In this document: one piece after another, positions 1 through 5,284 of the stretch
Numbering within the stretch: position 1 is the first letter of the stretch
Layout: each line of letters begins with the position of its first letter
NCBI GenBank assembly: GCA_026391235.1
Contig: JAPLDV010000883.1
Span: forward strand, 1-5,284
DNA length: 5,284 nucleotides
Direction of reading: 5' to 3'
Origin: Bacteroidia bacterium
GTDB lineage: Bacteria; Bacteroidota; Bacteroidia; Bacteroidales; UBA12481
The notes under the pieces: generated by a model
What the model was told of the DNA's origin: nothing
Seen by the model: only the letters and a program-made list of their open reading frames with translations
Database searches by the model: none
Made by a program: the position numbers and the translations under genes

Positions 1-981
1 TTCTTTATCTGCCAAACCCACGGCATATTCCACGGCACACCTGAAGAATCTCCGGATAATCTCCTGGTGGGATGCTTCAGTGATTATGCTGTCATTCACA
101 ATACCCGAACTTGCTCGGTTTACTCCCATATCCGTCGGAGACTGGTACATGGACTCACCACCTGTTATTTTTTCAATGATCCTTTTAAGCAAATGAAATG
201 CTTCTATATCACGGTTATAATTCACAGTCCTTACATTATAGAAACTCAAATGATCTTCATCGATCAGAACTTTGTCATTCAGATCAACCGTGGCCGCTTC
301 ATAGGCAATATTCACCTTATGATCAACAGGCAGGTCCCAGATAGGAAATGTTTCAAATTTTGCATATCCGGCCTTAACTCCGTTTTTATACTCATGGTAA
401 AGATTGCACAGGCAGGTACCAAGCTTACCACTGCCCGGCCCCGGCCCTGTTACGATTACGATAGGTTTTTTTGTCGTGATGTATTCGTTTGCCCCGTAAC
501 CCTCATCGCTTACAATCAGGTCAACATCCGTAGGGTATCCTTTTGTTGGATAATGTAAATATACCTTGACTCCCCTTAGCTCAAGCTTGTTCTTAAAGGC
601 CGTGGCAGTTGACTGATTCTGATAACGGGTAATAACCACGGCTGTGATATCCAACCCCCATTCCCTGAAATCATCTATGGTTTTTAGTGCATCGGCATCG
701 TAAGAAATCCCAAAATCGGCCCTGATCTTTCTTTTTTCAATAGCACCTGCATGAATACACAAGATTATATCAATCTTATCTTTTAGCAGTTGCAAAAGCC
801 GCATCTTAACATTCGGATCAAATCCCGGCAGAACTCTGGCTGCATGGTAATCAAATAATATCTTACCCCCGAATTCAAGATACAGCTTATCATTAAACCG
901 GCTCACCCTTTCAAGAATAGCAGATGTTTGCTCCTGCAGGTATTTCTCATTATCAAATCCTATAAGATTTGAATCCTCCAT
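1..981 (-). CDS. DUF1846 (UPF0371) family protein, N-terminal 327 residues, runs off the left edge
   Basis: The minus strand reads as one uninterrupted frame from ATG at 981 to the window edge, giving 327 residues without a stop. Family members, as I recall them, are about 500 residues, so roughly a third (the C-terminus) is missing. Recognisable family blocks are [10 protein letters not shown] (residues 7-16), LYLEFGGK (33-40), [11 protein letters not shown] (44-54), VYLHYP (140-145), [12 protein letters not shown] (156-167), [15 protein letters not shown] (177-191), [13 protein letters not shown] (206-218), VNYNRDIE (253-260) and SPTDMGVN (281-288). There is no signal peptide or membrane segment, so it is probably cytoplasmic. 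The glycine-rich GPGPGSGK loop resembles a nucleotide-binding loop but does not fit the strict Walker A spacing. The biochemical role is, to my knowledge, not established. The ATG at 981 was chosen because the family motif starts a few residues later and a purine-rich site precedes it; an in-frame ATG at 1005 would add eight residues. It is transcribed divergently from the FISUMP gene. Confidence 0.9.
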   Translation of the reverse strand, partial: MEDSNLIGFDNEKYLQEQTSAILERVSRFNDKLYLEFGGKILFDYHAARVLPGFDPNVKMRLLQLLKDKIDIILCIHAGAIEKRKIRADFGISYDADALKTIDDFREWGLDITAVVITRYQNQSTATAFKNKLELRGVKVYLHYPTKGYPTDVDLIVSDEGYGANEYITTKKPIVIVTGPGPGSGKLGTCLCNLYHEYKNGVKAGYAKFETFPIWDLPVDHKVNIAYEAATVDLNDKVLIDEDHLSFYNVRTVNYNRDIEAFHLLKRIIEKITGGESMYQSPTDMGVNRASSGIVNDSIITEASHQEIIRRFFRCAVEYAVGLADKE

Positions 982-985
982 TTTA

Positions 986-992
986 CTCCCCT
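986..992 (-). promoter_or_regulatory. Shine-Dalgarno-like site supporting the start at 981
   Basis: On the minus strand AGGGGAG lies four bases before the ATG at 981. The alternative in-frame ATG at 1005 has no comparable purine run before it. The spacing is short and Bacteroidota often do without such sites, so this only modestly favours the downstream start. Confidence 0.45.
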
Positions 993-1034
993 GAATTAGT
1001 TTCATCAGAATTATTATCAAGACTTCAATGTTAG

Positions 1035-1068
1035 CAAAATTTAAAGTTCACCAAATATCCCGTGGCAA
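1035..1068 (-). promoter_or_regulatory. Weak candidate promoter for the DUF1846 gene
   Basis: On the minus strand TAAATTTTG (1035-1043) is one base off the Bacteroidota -7 consensus TAnnTTTG. A TTG (1066-1068) lies 22 bases upstream of it, slightly longer than the usual 19-21. The position, about 50 bases before the start codon, is plausible, but the region is AT-rich and a chance match is easy. Confidence 0.25.
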
Positions 1069-1099
1069 TAAAAAGAATGAACATCACATACGCATCTGA

Positions 1100-1123
1100 G
1101 AGGGATAAATTCTTTTAACCCTC
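1100..1123. repeat. 24-base inverted repeat in the divergent intergenic region
   Basis: The arms are GAGGG-A-TAAA and TTTA-A-CCCTC around a TTCT loop: nine pairs with one internal A/A mismatch. It lies upstream of both candidate promoters. No gene reads into it, so a terminator role is unlikely although AAAATTTT follows on the plus strand. It could be an operator for a dimeric regulator or a chance hairpin. Confidence 0.5.
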
Positions 1124-1157
1124 AAAATTTTAATCCTTCGTTGAGAAAGATTCGATT

Positions 1158-1175
1158 AACCTGACCGGTGAGGGT
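1158..1175. repeat. Imperfect palindrome upstream of the FISUMP gene promoter
   Basis: AACCTGACC is followed directly by GGTGAGGGT, which matches its reverse complement at seven of nine positions around a central ACCGGT. It ends 26 bases before the putative -33 element at 1202, where a regulator could bind. No known operator matches it by eye. Confidence 0.3.
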
Positions 1176-1201
1176 GTTGAAACTTTTTCAGGCTCATCTC
1201 C

Positions 1202-1232
1202 TTGCGACTAGATTTTGTTTTCCGTATCTTTA
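1202..1232 (+). promoter_or_regulatory. Bacteroidota-type promoter for the FISUMP gene
   Basis: TTG at 1202-1204 and TATCTTTA at 1225-1232 are separated by 20 bases, matching the known Bacteroidota primary sigma pattern TTTG-N19-21-TAnnTTTG except for the last base of the -7 element. Transcription would start around 1238-1240, leaving a leader of about 20 bases before ATG 1259. This argues that the TTG at 1202, in frame with the gene, is a promoter element and not a start codon. Confidence 0.6.
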
Positions 1233-1258
1233 GTAATCAGAATTATAAGCCTCACATT

Positions 1259-1318
1259 ATGAAAACAATTGCATTTTTCTTGCTGTGGACTGCGATCGGC
1301 ATTTCAGGTTTAACACAA
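1259..1318 (+). other. Signal peptide region of the FISUMP protein
   Basis: Residues 1-20 have a lysine at position 2, a hydrophobic core IAFFLLWTAIGISGL and a short polar end TQ before the mature NISITFNG. There is no lipobox cysteine, so this is a Sec signal peptide rather than a lipoprotein signal. The exact cleavage point is uncertain by a few residues. Confidence 0.8.
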
Positions 1319-3928
1319 AACATCAGCATCACATTCAACGGAACAGGTGCATCCAATAAGATTGACAGTGTTTCTGCCACAAATCTAACGACCGGCCAGC
1401 ACGTGACTTTACCAGGCAATGAAACCCTGATGCTGACATGGAAAACAGGTGTTGATCCAGCCAGGGAAAATGCCAATGACGGTTTGGTGTTTCCCAATCC
1501 GTTTTCAAGCCACACAGCATTTACCGCGATTTTTCAGGAGCCGCAATCCGTTGTGTTAAAGGTTCAAAACCTCGTGGGTCAGCTCATATCGCAAACTAAG
1601 GTTTTTGTTCAGCCGGGGGAAAATGCTTTTACCATCTCGGTTGCCAGCCCCGGCGTTTATCTGGTCATCCTGACAACCGATCAGGGAACATCCGGCTTTA
1701 AGGTCATCTGCACCGATGCCATTACTCCGGACAACAGCATCAGTTATCTTGGTTCAGTGCCAGCTGCTTACCACCATCAAGGCATGGCGCCTTTATCAGG
1801 ATTTAAGACTTCCCAAACCGGATATTCTATGGGATATTCCCCGGGTGATGTAATCCTTTACACGGTTTGGAGCGGCAATAATTCCACCACCTTCACCGAT
1901 TCTCCCACCGGCTCCATCCAATACCAAGTGACCCTAACCCCTTGTACGGATTCAGTTGGCAACAATTATCCCGTTGTACAGATCGGCAACCAGACCTGGA
2001 TGGGGAAAAACCTGGCCTGGCTTCCCGCCGTATCCCCCCCTTCGACCGGATCACGCACCAACCCGCATTATTATGTCTATGATTATACGGGAACCTTCGT
2101 GAGTATTGCGGAAATGACCAACAACTTCCGGACTTACGGCGTTTTATACAACTGGCAGGCCGCCAAAAACGCCTGCCCATCTGGTTGGCACCTGCCGTCG
2201 GATGAGGAATGGAAAACCATGGAAACGTATCTGGGGATGAATTCCGAAGAGCTTGATCTTATTGCCATGCGTACTTCCGGGGGTGTCGACATTAAATTAA
2301 AATCAGTATCCGGATGGGCCGGAAATCCAGATATTAACCGCGATCAAACTCATTTCAGTGCATTACCGGGCGGATTAAGGGATACCGCAGGGTTTTTTTA
2401 TGGCATTGGCGTTACTACCGGGTTCTGGACCGAGAGCCGGTATGTTGATGTCGCTACATGGAACAGAGGACTCACGTCAGCCAGCAATGGCATCTGGAGA
2501 GGGCCCGCTGATAATGCCTACGGCTTATCCGTCCGCTGCCTCCGCGGGCCCGGGCTGGCCTCCGTTTCCACTGCCGATGTCACGGGTATCACAGCAGCGG
2601 AAGCCTACTGCGGCGGAACCGTGACATTTGGCGGCGGCACCGATGTGATCGTGAAAGGCGTATGCTGGAACACCCACGGCAATCCTACCCTCTCTGACAT
2701 GGCCACCATTGATAGATCGGGAACCGGGGCCTTTACCAGTGCGATTACCGGGCTTGCCCCCCGCACAACCTATTATGTTAGGGCTTATGCCGTGAACAGC
2801 ACTGGTACGGCATTCGGCGATGGAACACCAACCACCAGTGATAGTTTAACAACTGAGGGATCAGGGACCGGGGAATTTACCAGCCTTTTGACCGGGCTTC
2901 AAGGCAACACCCTATACTATGTCAGGACCTATGCGATCAACAGTGTCGGTACCGCATACAGTGAAGAAAAAAAATTCAAGACCAACCTGGAGGCCGACCT
3001 ACCGACAGTCCTGTCCGCCGAGATAACCATGATCGGGGAATCCTCCGCCGTTTCCGGGGGAAATGTGACGAACGACGGCGGGGGTACCATCCTTGCCAGG
3101 GGGGTCTGCTGGGAAACCACCGAAAAGCCCGCAGCCAATGCCCATCTAACGACCGAAAAACCTGGAACCGGAACATTCACCAGCCAGATGAGCGGACTCA
3201 ACCCAGTGACGCTCTATTATTGCAGGGCGTATGCCACCAACAGCTCCGGTACGGGATACGGCGAGGTAAAAACGTTTACCACCTCAATGGGCGGCAATAT
3301 TGGCACCATAACTGATGCCCGCGACGGCCATGTCTATAAAACCGCGAGGATTTTCGGCCAAACCTGGATGGCCGAGAACCTGGCCTACCTGCCCGCGGTT
3401 AGCCCGCCAGAAGAAGGCTCTCAGACAGAACCTCATTACTATGTACAAAGGTACGATAGCACTGATGTCCATGAGGCAAAAGCCACCTACTCTTATGCCA
3501 CCTATGGCGTGTTATATAACCATCCGGCTGCGGTGATCTCCTGCCCTAGCGGCTGGATTCTGCCCAGTCGTGAAGATTTTCTTGAATTAAAAAAGAACCT
3601 GGTATCTGCAGGATATGGTTACCAGGGTCAAGAATATCAAATAGCCAAATCACTTGCGGCAACCAGCCTCTGGACAGAGAACAGCAGTTCGACGCCGGGA
3701 ACTCCGGGCTACGATATGACCAGCAATAACCGGAGTGGCTTTTCTGCGTTACAGGAGTTCACAGAATTGGCTGCACATTACTGGACTACTACTTTCCTTT
3801 ACGATCCGTTTTGCAAGGACTGCCACGGTTATGCAATTACTGTTCTGTTTACCAATAGTGAATACTTTTGGACCATTTGTGTTGCGCAAGCCGTTTCGCA
3901 TATTGCAGTACGCTGTATCCAGAAATAA
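1259..3928 (+). CDS. Secreted modular protein with two FISUMP domains, fibronectin-like repeats and a T9SS-tail-like module
   Basis: This encodes 889 residues. The frame is open back to TTG 1202, but ATG 1259 is preferred: it begins a signal peptide (MKTIAFFLLWTAIGISGLTQ, likely cut near residue 20), and TTG 1202 overlaps the promoter. Domains in order: an N-terminal segment (about 21-70); a T9SS sorting-tail-like module (about 73-151) starting with VFPNPF and containing LKVQNLVGQ and GVYLV; a linker with GYSPGDVILY (about 192-201); FISUMP domain 1 (about 229-430); fibronectin-like repeats (about 433-676), the middle one half deleted; and FISUMP domain 2 (about 681-889). FISUMP (Fibrobacter succinogenes major paralogous domain) proteins are usually exported and many occur in Bacteroidota; their function is not well defined. 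No catalytic motif is evident. Export and surface location are inferred from the signal peptide and domain types; adhesion or glycan binding is only a guess. The neighbours face away (left) and toward it (right), so it is probably monocistronic. Confidence 0.92.
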   Translation: MKTIAFFLLWTAIGISGLTQNISITFNGTGASNKIDSVSATNLTTGQHVTLPGNETLMLTWKTGVDPARENANDGLVFPNPFSSHTAFTAIFQEPQSVVLKVQNLVGQLISQTKVFVQPGENAFTISVASPGVYLVILTTDQGTSGFKVICTDAITPDNSISYLGSVPAAYHHQGMAPLSGFKTSQTGYSMGYSPGDVILYTVWSGNNSTTFTDSPTGSIQYQVTLTPCTDSVGNNYPVVQIGNQTWMGKNLAWLPAVSPPSTGSRTNPHYYVYDYTGTFVSIAEMTNNFRTYGVLYNWQAAKNACPSGWHLPSDEEWKTMETYLGMNSEELDLIAMRTSGGVDIKLKSVSGWAGNPDINRDQTHFSALPGGLRDTAGFFYGIGVTTGFWTESRYVDVATWNRGLTSASNGIWRGPADNAYGLSVRCLRGPGLASVSTADVTGITAAEAYCGGTVTFGGGTDVIVKGVCWNTHGNPTLSDMATIDRSGTGAFTSAITGLAPRTTYYVRAYAVNSTGTAFGDGTPTTSDSLTTEGSGTGEFTSLLTGLQGNTLYYVRTYAINSVGTAYSEEKKFKTNLEADLPTVLSAEITMIGESSAVSGGNVTNDGGGTILARGVCWETTEKPAANAHLTTEKPGTGTFTSQMSGLNPVTLYYCRAYATNSSGTGYGEVKTFTTSMGGNIGTITDARDGHVYKTARIFGQTWMAENLAYLPAVSPPEEGSQTEPHYYVQRYDSTDVHEAKATYSYATYGVLYNHPAAVISCPSGWILPSREDFLELKKNLVSAGYGYQGQEYQIAKSLAATSLWTENSSSTPGTPGYDMTSNNRSGFSALQEFTELAAHYWTTTFLYDPFCKDCHGYAITVLFTNSEYFWTICVAQAVSHIAVRCIQK
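1475..1711 (+). other. T9SS sorting-tail-like (Por_Secre_tail-like) module, placed near the N-terminus
   Basis: Residues about 73-151 show the hallmarks of the T9SS type A C-terminal domain: VFPNPFSS at the start, LKVQNLVGQLI in the middle, a PGENAFTISV strand, and SPGVYLVILTTDQG followed by FKVIC at the end. These modules normally sit at the extreme C-terminus, where they serve as the secretion signal. Here more than 700 residues follow, so it may be a structural domain rather than a functional sorting signal. From memory, similar N-terminal placement occurs in other Bacteroidota FISUMP proteins. Confidence 0.75.
1943..2548 (+). other. FISUMP domain 1
   Basis: Residues about 229-430 carry the standard family blocks: CTDSVGNNYPVVQIGNQTWM (229-248), NLAWLPAVSPP (251-261), YGVLYNWQAAKNACPSGWHL (293-312), PSDEEWKTME (313-322), HFSALPGGLRD (365-375), GFWTES (388-393) and YGLSVRCLRG (421-430). 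All main motifs are intact, so this looks like a complete copy. Confidence 0.88.
2555..3286 (+). repeat. Fibronectin-like repeats: full, half-deleted, full
   Basis: Three units share the pattern of a GVCW block, a GTG-F-TS block, a YY-R-YA-NS-GTA/GYG block and a closing FTT-like strand. Unit 1 spans residues about 433-522, with GVCWNT at 467-472 and YYVRAYAVNSTGTAFG at 505-520. Unit 2 spans about 523-576 and starts at PTTSDSLTT, lacking the first half including the GVCW block. Unit 3 spans about 579-676, with GVCWET at 615-620 and YYCRAYATNSSGTGYG at 653-668. The shared DNA core (GG-ACCGG followed by TT-ACCAG-like sequence) starts at 2720, 2864 and 3164. Such repeats commonly act as spacers or binding modules in exported Bacteroidota proteins. 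Confidence 0.82.
3299..3925 (+). other. FISUMP domain 2, partly divergent
   Basis: Residues about 681-889 repeat the family blocks: DGHVYKTARIFGQTWMAENL (689-708), LPAVSPPEEGSQTEPHYYV (711-729), ATYGVLYNHPAAVISCPSGW (747-766), ILPSREDF (767-774), NRSGFSAL (824-831), HYWTTT (840-845) and IAVRCIQK at the end. The ALPGG turn is replaced by ALQEF, and an extra CKDC pair appears at 852-855. It resembles domain 1 in the NLA-LPAVSPP and PHYYV stretches, which suggests an internal duplication or shared subfamily, but the DNA copies have diverged considerably. Confidence 0.85.
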
Positions 3929-3985
3929 CTGTGCACAGGGCTTGTTGCAGGGTACAATGGTCTGTCTTTCTTAAGTTGGGATTTT

Positions 3986-3999
3986 GCACCATTTGGTGC
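3986..3999. repeat. Short hairpin 57 bases after the FISUMP stop, possible weak transcription stop
   Basis: GCACC-ATTT-GGTGC forms five perfect pairs (six if the loop closes to TT). It lies between converging genes, where a bidirectional terminator would be expected. On neither strand is it followed by a clear T-run (TAAACAAAG on plus, AAAATCCC on minus), so it is not a canonical intrinsic terminator. Confidence 0.4.
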
Positions 4000-4116
4000 T
4001 AAACAAAGAAAACGGAGGAACTGCCAATCTCATCCACTCCTGTTCGGTTTTCCACTCCATGAAACAAATGCAGGTAATTCGCCTTTAACGAGGACGCTTT
4101 GGGTAGAAGGGTCCGG

Positions 4117-4203
4117 TCATTCCTTCATAAACCATCCCGGGCAGGTCATCTCCCGGCCAGTAAACTTCAAAATGTAAACGCCCCTTGGAAGTGTTCCGAC
4201 TCT
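4117..4203 (-). pseudogene. Remnant of a T9SS C-terminal sorting tail
   Basis: On the minus strand, in the same frame as the rhamnosidase but after its stop codon, the translation contains GTLPRGVYILKFTG and ends FMKE followed by TGA at 4117-4119. This matches the last part of a T9SS type A tail, where an LP-GVY-LK strand and a final F-KE strand close the domain. Only about 27 residues remain, there is no start codon, and two in-frame stops (4246-4248 and 4231-4233) separate it from the rhamnosidase. The first two-thirds of such a tail, including the PNP motif, is absent. It is either a decayed end of an older form of the upstream gene or a stray fragment. The match is by eye and short. Confidence 0.42.
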
Positions 4204-4204
4204 T

Positions 4205-4228
4205 CCACAACCACAACAACCACAACAA
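4205..4228. repeat. 9-base tandem repeat, CCACAACAA, 2.7 copies
   Basis: A partial unit CCACAA (4205-4210) is followed by two perfect CCACAACAA units (4211-4219, 4220-4228). It separates the rhamnosidase stop from the T9SS-tail remnant. The unit is a multiple of three, so copy-number change alone would not shift the frame. Confidence 0.8.
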
Positions 4229-4245
4229 TTTCAACCTCCAACCTG

Positions 4246-5284
4246 CTACTCCATCACCCTCTTATCAAAAAAGATCCCGCTCAACGAAATAATTCCTCCG
4301 CGAACTTTATCGATCCGGAATTTTACGGATTTGTTGTACGAATAGACCAGATAGGCGCCACCGGAATAATTCTTTATGATCTTCACCGGAGCAATCAGGT
4401 TAAGAGTCGCCGCATCAAACATTTCGACTGCTATCCTGTTGCCCTGATTTTCCCAATCCACAAAGTAAAGGGCTATTTGATAGTCTTTTGTGCCATCAAT
4501 TCCGATGGTTACCGACATGGTTTGATCCGAGTTTGAGAAACAGACGGCATTTCGGGGAAATCCATTACCCGGATCGGGTGCCGGTGCCCGCTTATCCGAA
4601 ATACCCTTTGCCCAAACGGTTGGATCGGGCAGGCCGTTTTTCGGGAAAGCCCTGAAATACTCGACTGATGATACACCGGAAGGCAAGGATTGTTTATCAG
4701 TGCCGTCCCCATGATAGTTGCACAGGATATATCCGTCTTTACCATAGGTGCCACCCCAGTTTCCGCTGGTAGAAGTATCAATTTTGATAAACCGGGCTGC
4801 ATATTCTTCCGGCTGTTCTTTATAAGCCGGAGTGGCTCCGGAGTAAACAATAGAAAGTTCATAGTTACCGGGCTGAACATCAGTAAAATAAACAAATTCC
4901 GAATCCTGATATGCCTTGCCGATACCGGTTACGGAATACCCCGCGCCATCCCAGGCAATCTTGCCATTGACAGATATCTTTATTATTGTCTTTTCAGCTT
5001 TGGGTATACCGATTCTCCCGACTGTTCCTGCCGGGACCGACAGGGTGCATCTCCCCGAAGCAATATCGAAATTCGCAGAAATAGGGCCGAATGGGGTTGG
5101 TGTTGTTCCGGATACCCTCGTCAGCATTCGTCCGGGATGAGGCAAAATGTCAAAGGTCCTGAATCCCGGTGATGTCGGAACTATACCCAGCACCTCTTCA
5201 TTGGGCCATTTTACAACCCCGGATCCCCTGGGGTGGCACAGACTGGTTATACCGCTGGGTGTGTTAGGTCCCGCATCGGTCGGG
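4246..5284 (-). CDS. Probable alpha-L-rhamnosidase (GH78), C-terminal 345 residues, runs off the right edge
   Basis: The minus-strand frame is open from the window edge to TAG at 4246-4248; base 5284 belongs to an incomplete codon. No true start is present, since the coding sequence continues upstream of the internal GTG at 5193. The first visible part reads GITSLCHPRGSGVVKW (residues 11-26), VLGIVPTSPGF (31-41) and VSGTTPTPFGPI (57-68), followed by TLSVPAGT (80-87). This is the junction of the (alpha/alpha)6 catalytic barrel and the C-terminal beta-sandwich of bacterial alpha-L-rhamnosidases, which release terminal L-rhamnose from plant or algal glycans. The catalytic acids lie outside the window, so activity cannot be judged. 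From about residue 164 a second beta-rich module follows (listed separately). In the usual CHPW-like motif a Trp is replaced by Arg at residue 19. The assignment to GH78 is by motif memory; another (alpha/alpha)6 glycosidase family is the main alternative. The likely site is periplasm or cell surface. Confidence 0.78.
   Translation of the reverse strand, partial: PTDAGPNTPSGITSLCHPRGSGVVKWPNEEVLGIVPTSPGFRTFDILPHPGRMLTRVSGTTPTPFGPISANFDIASGRCTLSVPAGTVGRIGIPKAEKTIIKISVNGKIAWDGAGYSVTGIGKAYQDSEFVYFTDVQPGNYELSIVYSGATPAYKEQPEEYAARFIKIDTSTSGNWGGTYGKDGYILCNYHGDGTDKQSLPSGVSSVEYFRAFPKNGLPDPTVWAKGISDKRAPAPDPGNGFPRNAVCFSNSDQTMSVTIGIDGTKDYQIALYFVDWENQGNRIAVEMFDAATLNLIAPVKIIKNYSGGAYLVYSYNKSVKFRIDKVRGGIISLSGIFFDKRVME
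4261..4794 (-). other. Extra C-terminal beta-rich module of the rhamnosidase
   Basis: Window residues about 164-341 start with FIKIDTSTSGNWGGTYGKDG and contain ISDKRAP (228-234), RNAVCFS (244-250), YQIALYFVDWENQGNR (268-283), VEMFDAAT (286-293), YSGGAYLVY (306-314) and the ending LSGIFFD (334-340). The same pattern (GVYG-DGY, D-RAL, ALY-DW, DA-TG, SGG-YLVW, SG-FF) occurs, as I recall, as an appended module in diverse secreted bacterial enzymes. It resembles a carbohydrate-binding beta-sandwich in style, but I know of no defined ligand. Domain limits are approximate. Confidence 0.6.

Larger units (their letters stand above)
3929..4245. other. Convergent intergenic region without an intact gene
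   Basis: This lies between the FISUMP stop codon and the rhamnosidase stop codon. It holds a short hairpin (3986-3999), a decayed T9SS-tail-like reading stretch on the minus strand (4117-4203) and a 9-base tandem repeat (4205-4228). There is no stem followed by a T-run that would make a textbook terminator for either gene. The open frame crossing part of it on the plus strand (from 4099) runs antisense into the rhamnosidase and resembles no protein I know. Confidence 0.6.

Noticed and set aside
67..558. Plus-strand open frame of 163 codons
   Set aside because: It lies antisense to the DUF1846 coding sequence, whose minus-strand translation matches family motifs throughout; the plus-strand product resembles nothing and has no start signals.
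1202..1258. TTG at 1202 as the start of the FISUMP gene, adding 19 residues
   Set aside because: The extension would put charged, polar sequence before a clear signal peptide, and the TTG fits better as the -33 promoter element 20 bases before TATCTTTA.
2720..3200. Regularly recurring G+C-rich DNA blocks as a CRISPR-like or mobile repeat
   Set aside because: The blocks are the conserved cores of in-frame fibronectin-like protein repeats, with imperfect DNA identity and no spacer structure.
1893..3472. Several minus-strand and alternative plus-strand frames of 60-95 codons inside the FISUMP gene
   Set aside because: All overlap a long coding frame with clear domains; their products are rich in Arg, Pro and Trp, as expected from reading G+C-rich coding DNA out of frame.
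4059..4088. Tiny plus-strand frame (ATG, nine codons) with a GGAGG upstream at 4014
   Set aside because: The GGAGG is about 40 bases away from the ATG and the peptide is too short and featureless to support.
4137..4156. CCGGG / CCCGG stem with a 10-base loop as a terminator
   Set aside because: Only five pairs, a long loop, no following T-run on either strand, and it falls inside the T9SS-tail remnant, so coding origin explains the sequence.
4099..4536. Plus-strand open frame of 145 codons between and over the right-hand genes
   Set aside because: Half of it is antisense to the rhamnosidase, it contains a poly-Thr run from the tandem repeat, and it resembles no known protein.
4690..5172. 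Plus-strand open frames opposite the rhamnosidase (160 and 74 codons)
   Set aside because: They are shadows of the minus-strand gene, which carries recognisable rhamnosidase motifs.

Overview
The window looks like a piece of a Bacteroidota chromosome, probably from an environmental or anaerobic Bacteroidales-like lineage. The evidence is a FISUMP-domain surface protein with a type IX secretion (T9SS)-like sorting module, Bacteroidetes-style fibronectin-like repeats, an alpha-L-rhamnosidase of the kind common in polysaccharide-degrading Bacteroidota, and a promoter of the TTG / TAnnTTTG type before the central gene. No RNA gene, insertion sequence or CRISPR array was found.

Layout. Positions 1-981 (minus strand) hold the first 327 codons of a DUF1846 (UPF0371) protein; its C-terminus lies beyond the left edge. 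A 277-base divergent intergenic region (982-1258) carries a convincing promoter for the rightward gene, a weak candidate for the leftward one, and two inverted repeats. Positions 1259-3928 (plus strand) encode an 889-residue secreted modular protein: signal peptide, T9SS-tail-like module, FISUMP domain, two complete and one half-deleted fibronectin-like repeats, and a second FISUMP domain. A 317-base convergent intergenic region (3929-4245) holds a small hairpin, a degenerate T9SS C-terminal tail on the minus strand and a 9-base tandem repeat. Positions 4246-5284 (minus strand) encode the last 345 residues of a probable family GH78 alpha-L-rhamnosidase with an extra C-terminal beta-rich module; its catalytic part lies beyond the right edge.

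How they relate. The three genes are divergent then convergent, so none share an operon inside this window. The central protein and the rhamnosidase are both plausible cell-envelope or secreted products, while the DUF1846 protein looks cytoplasmic; nothing ties the three into one pathway. I see no convincing new system. The most useful oddities are the N-terminal position of the T9SS-like module, the half-deleted repeat, the dead T9SS tail behind the rhamnosidase, and the unexplained module that ends the rhamnosidase.
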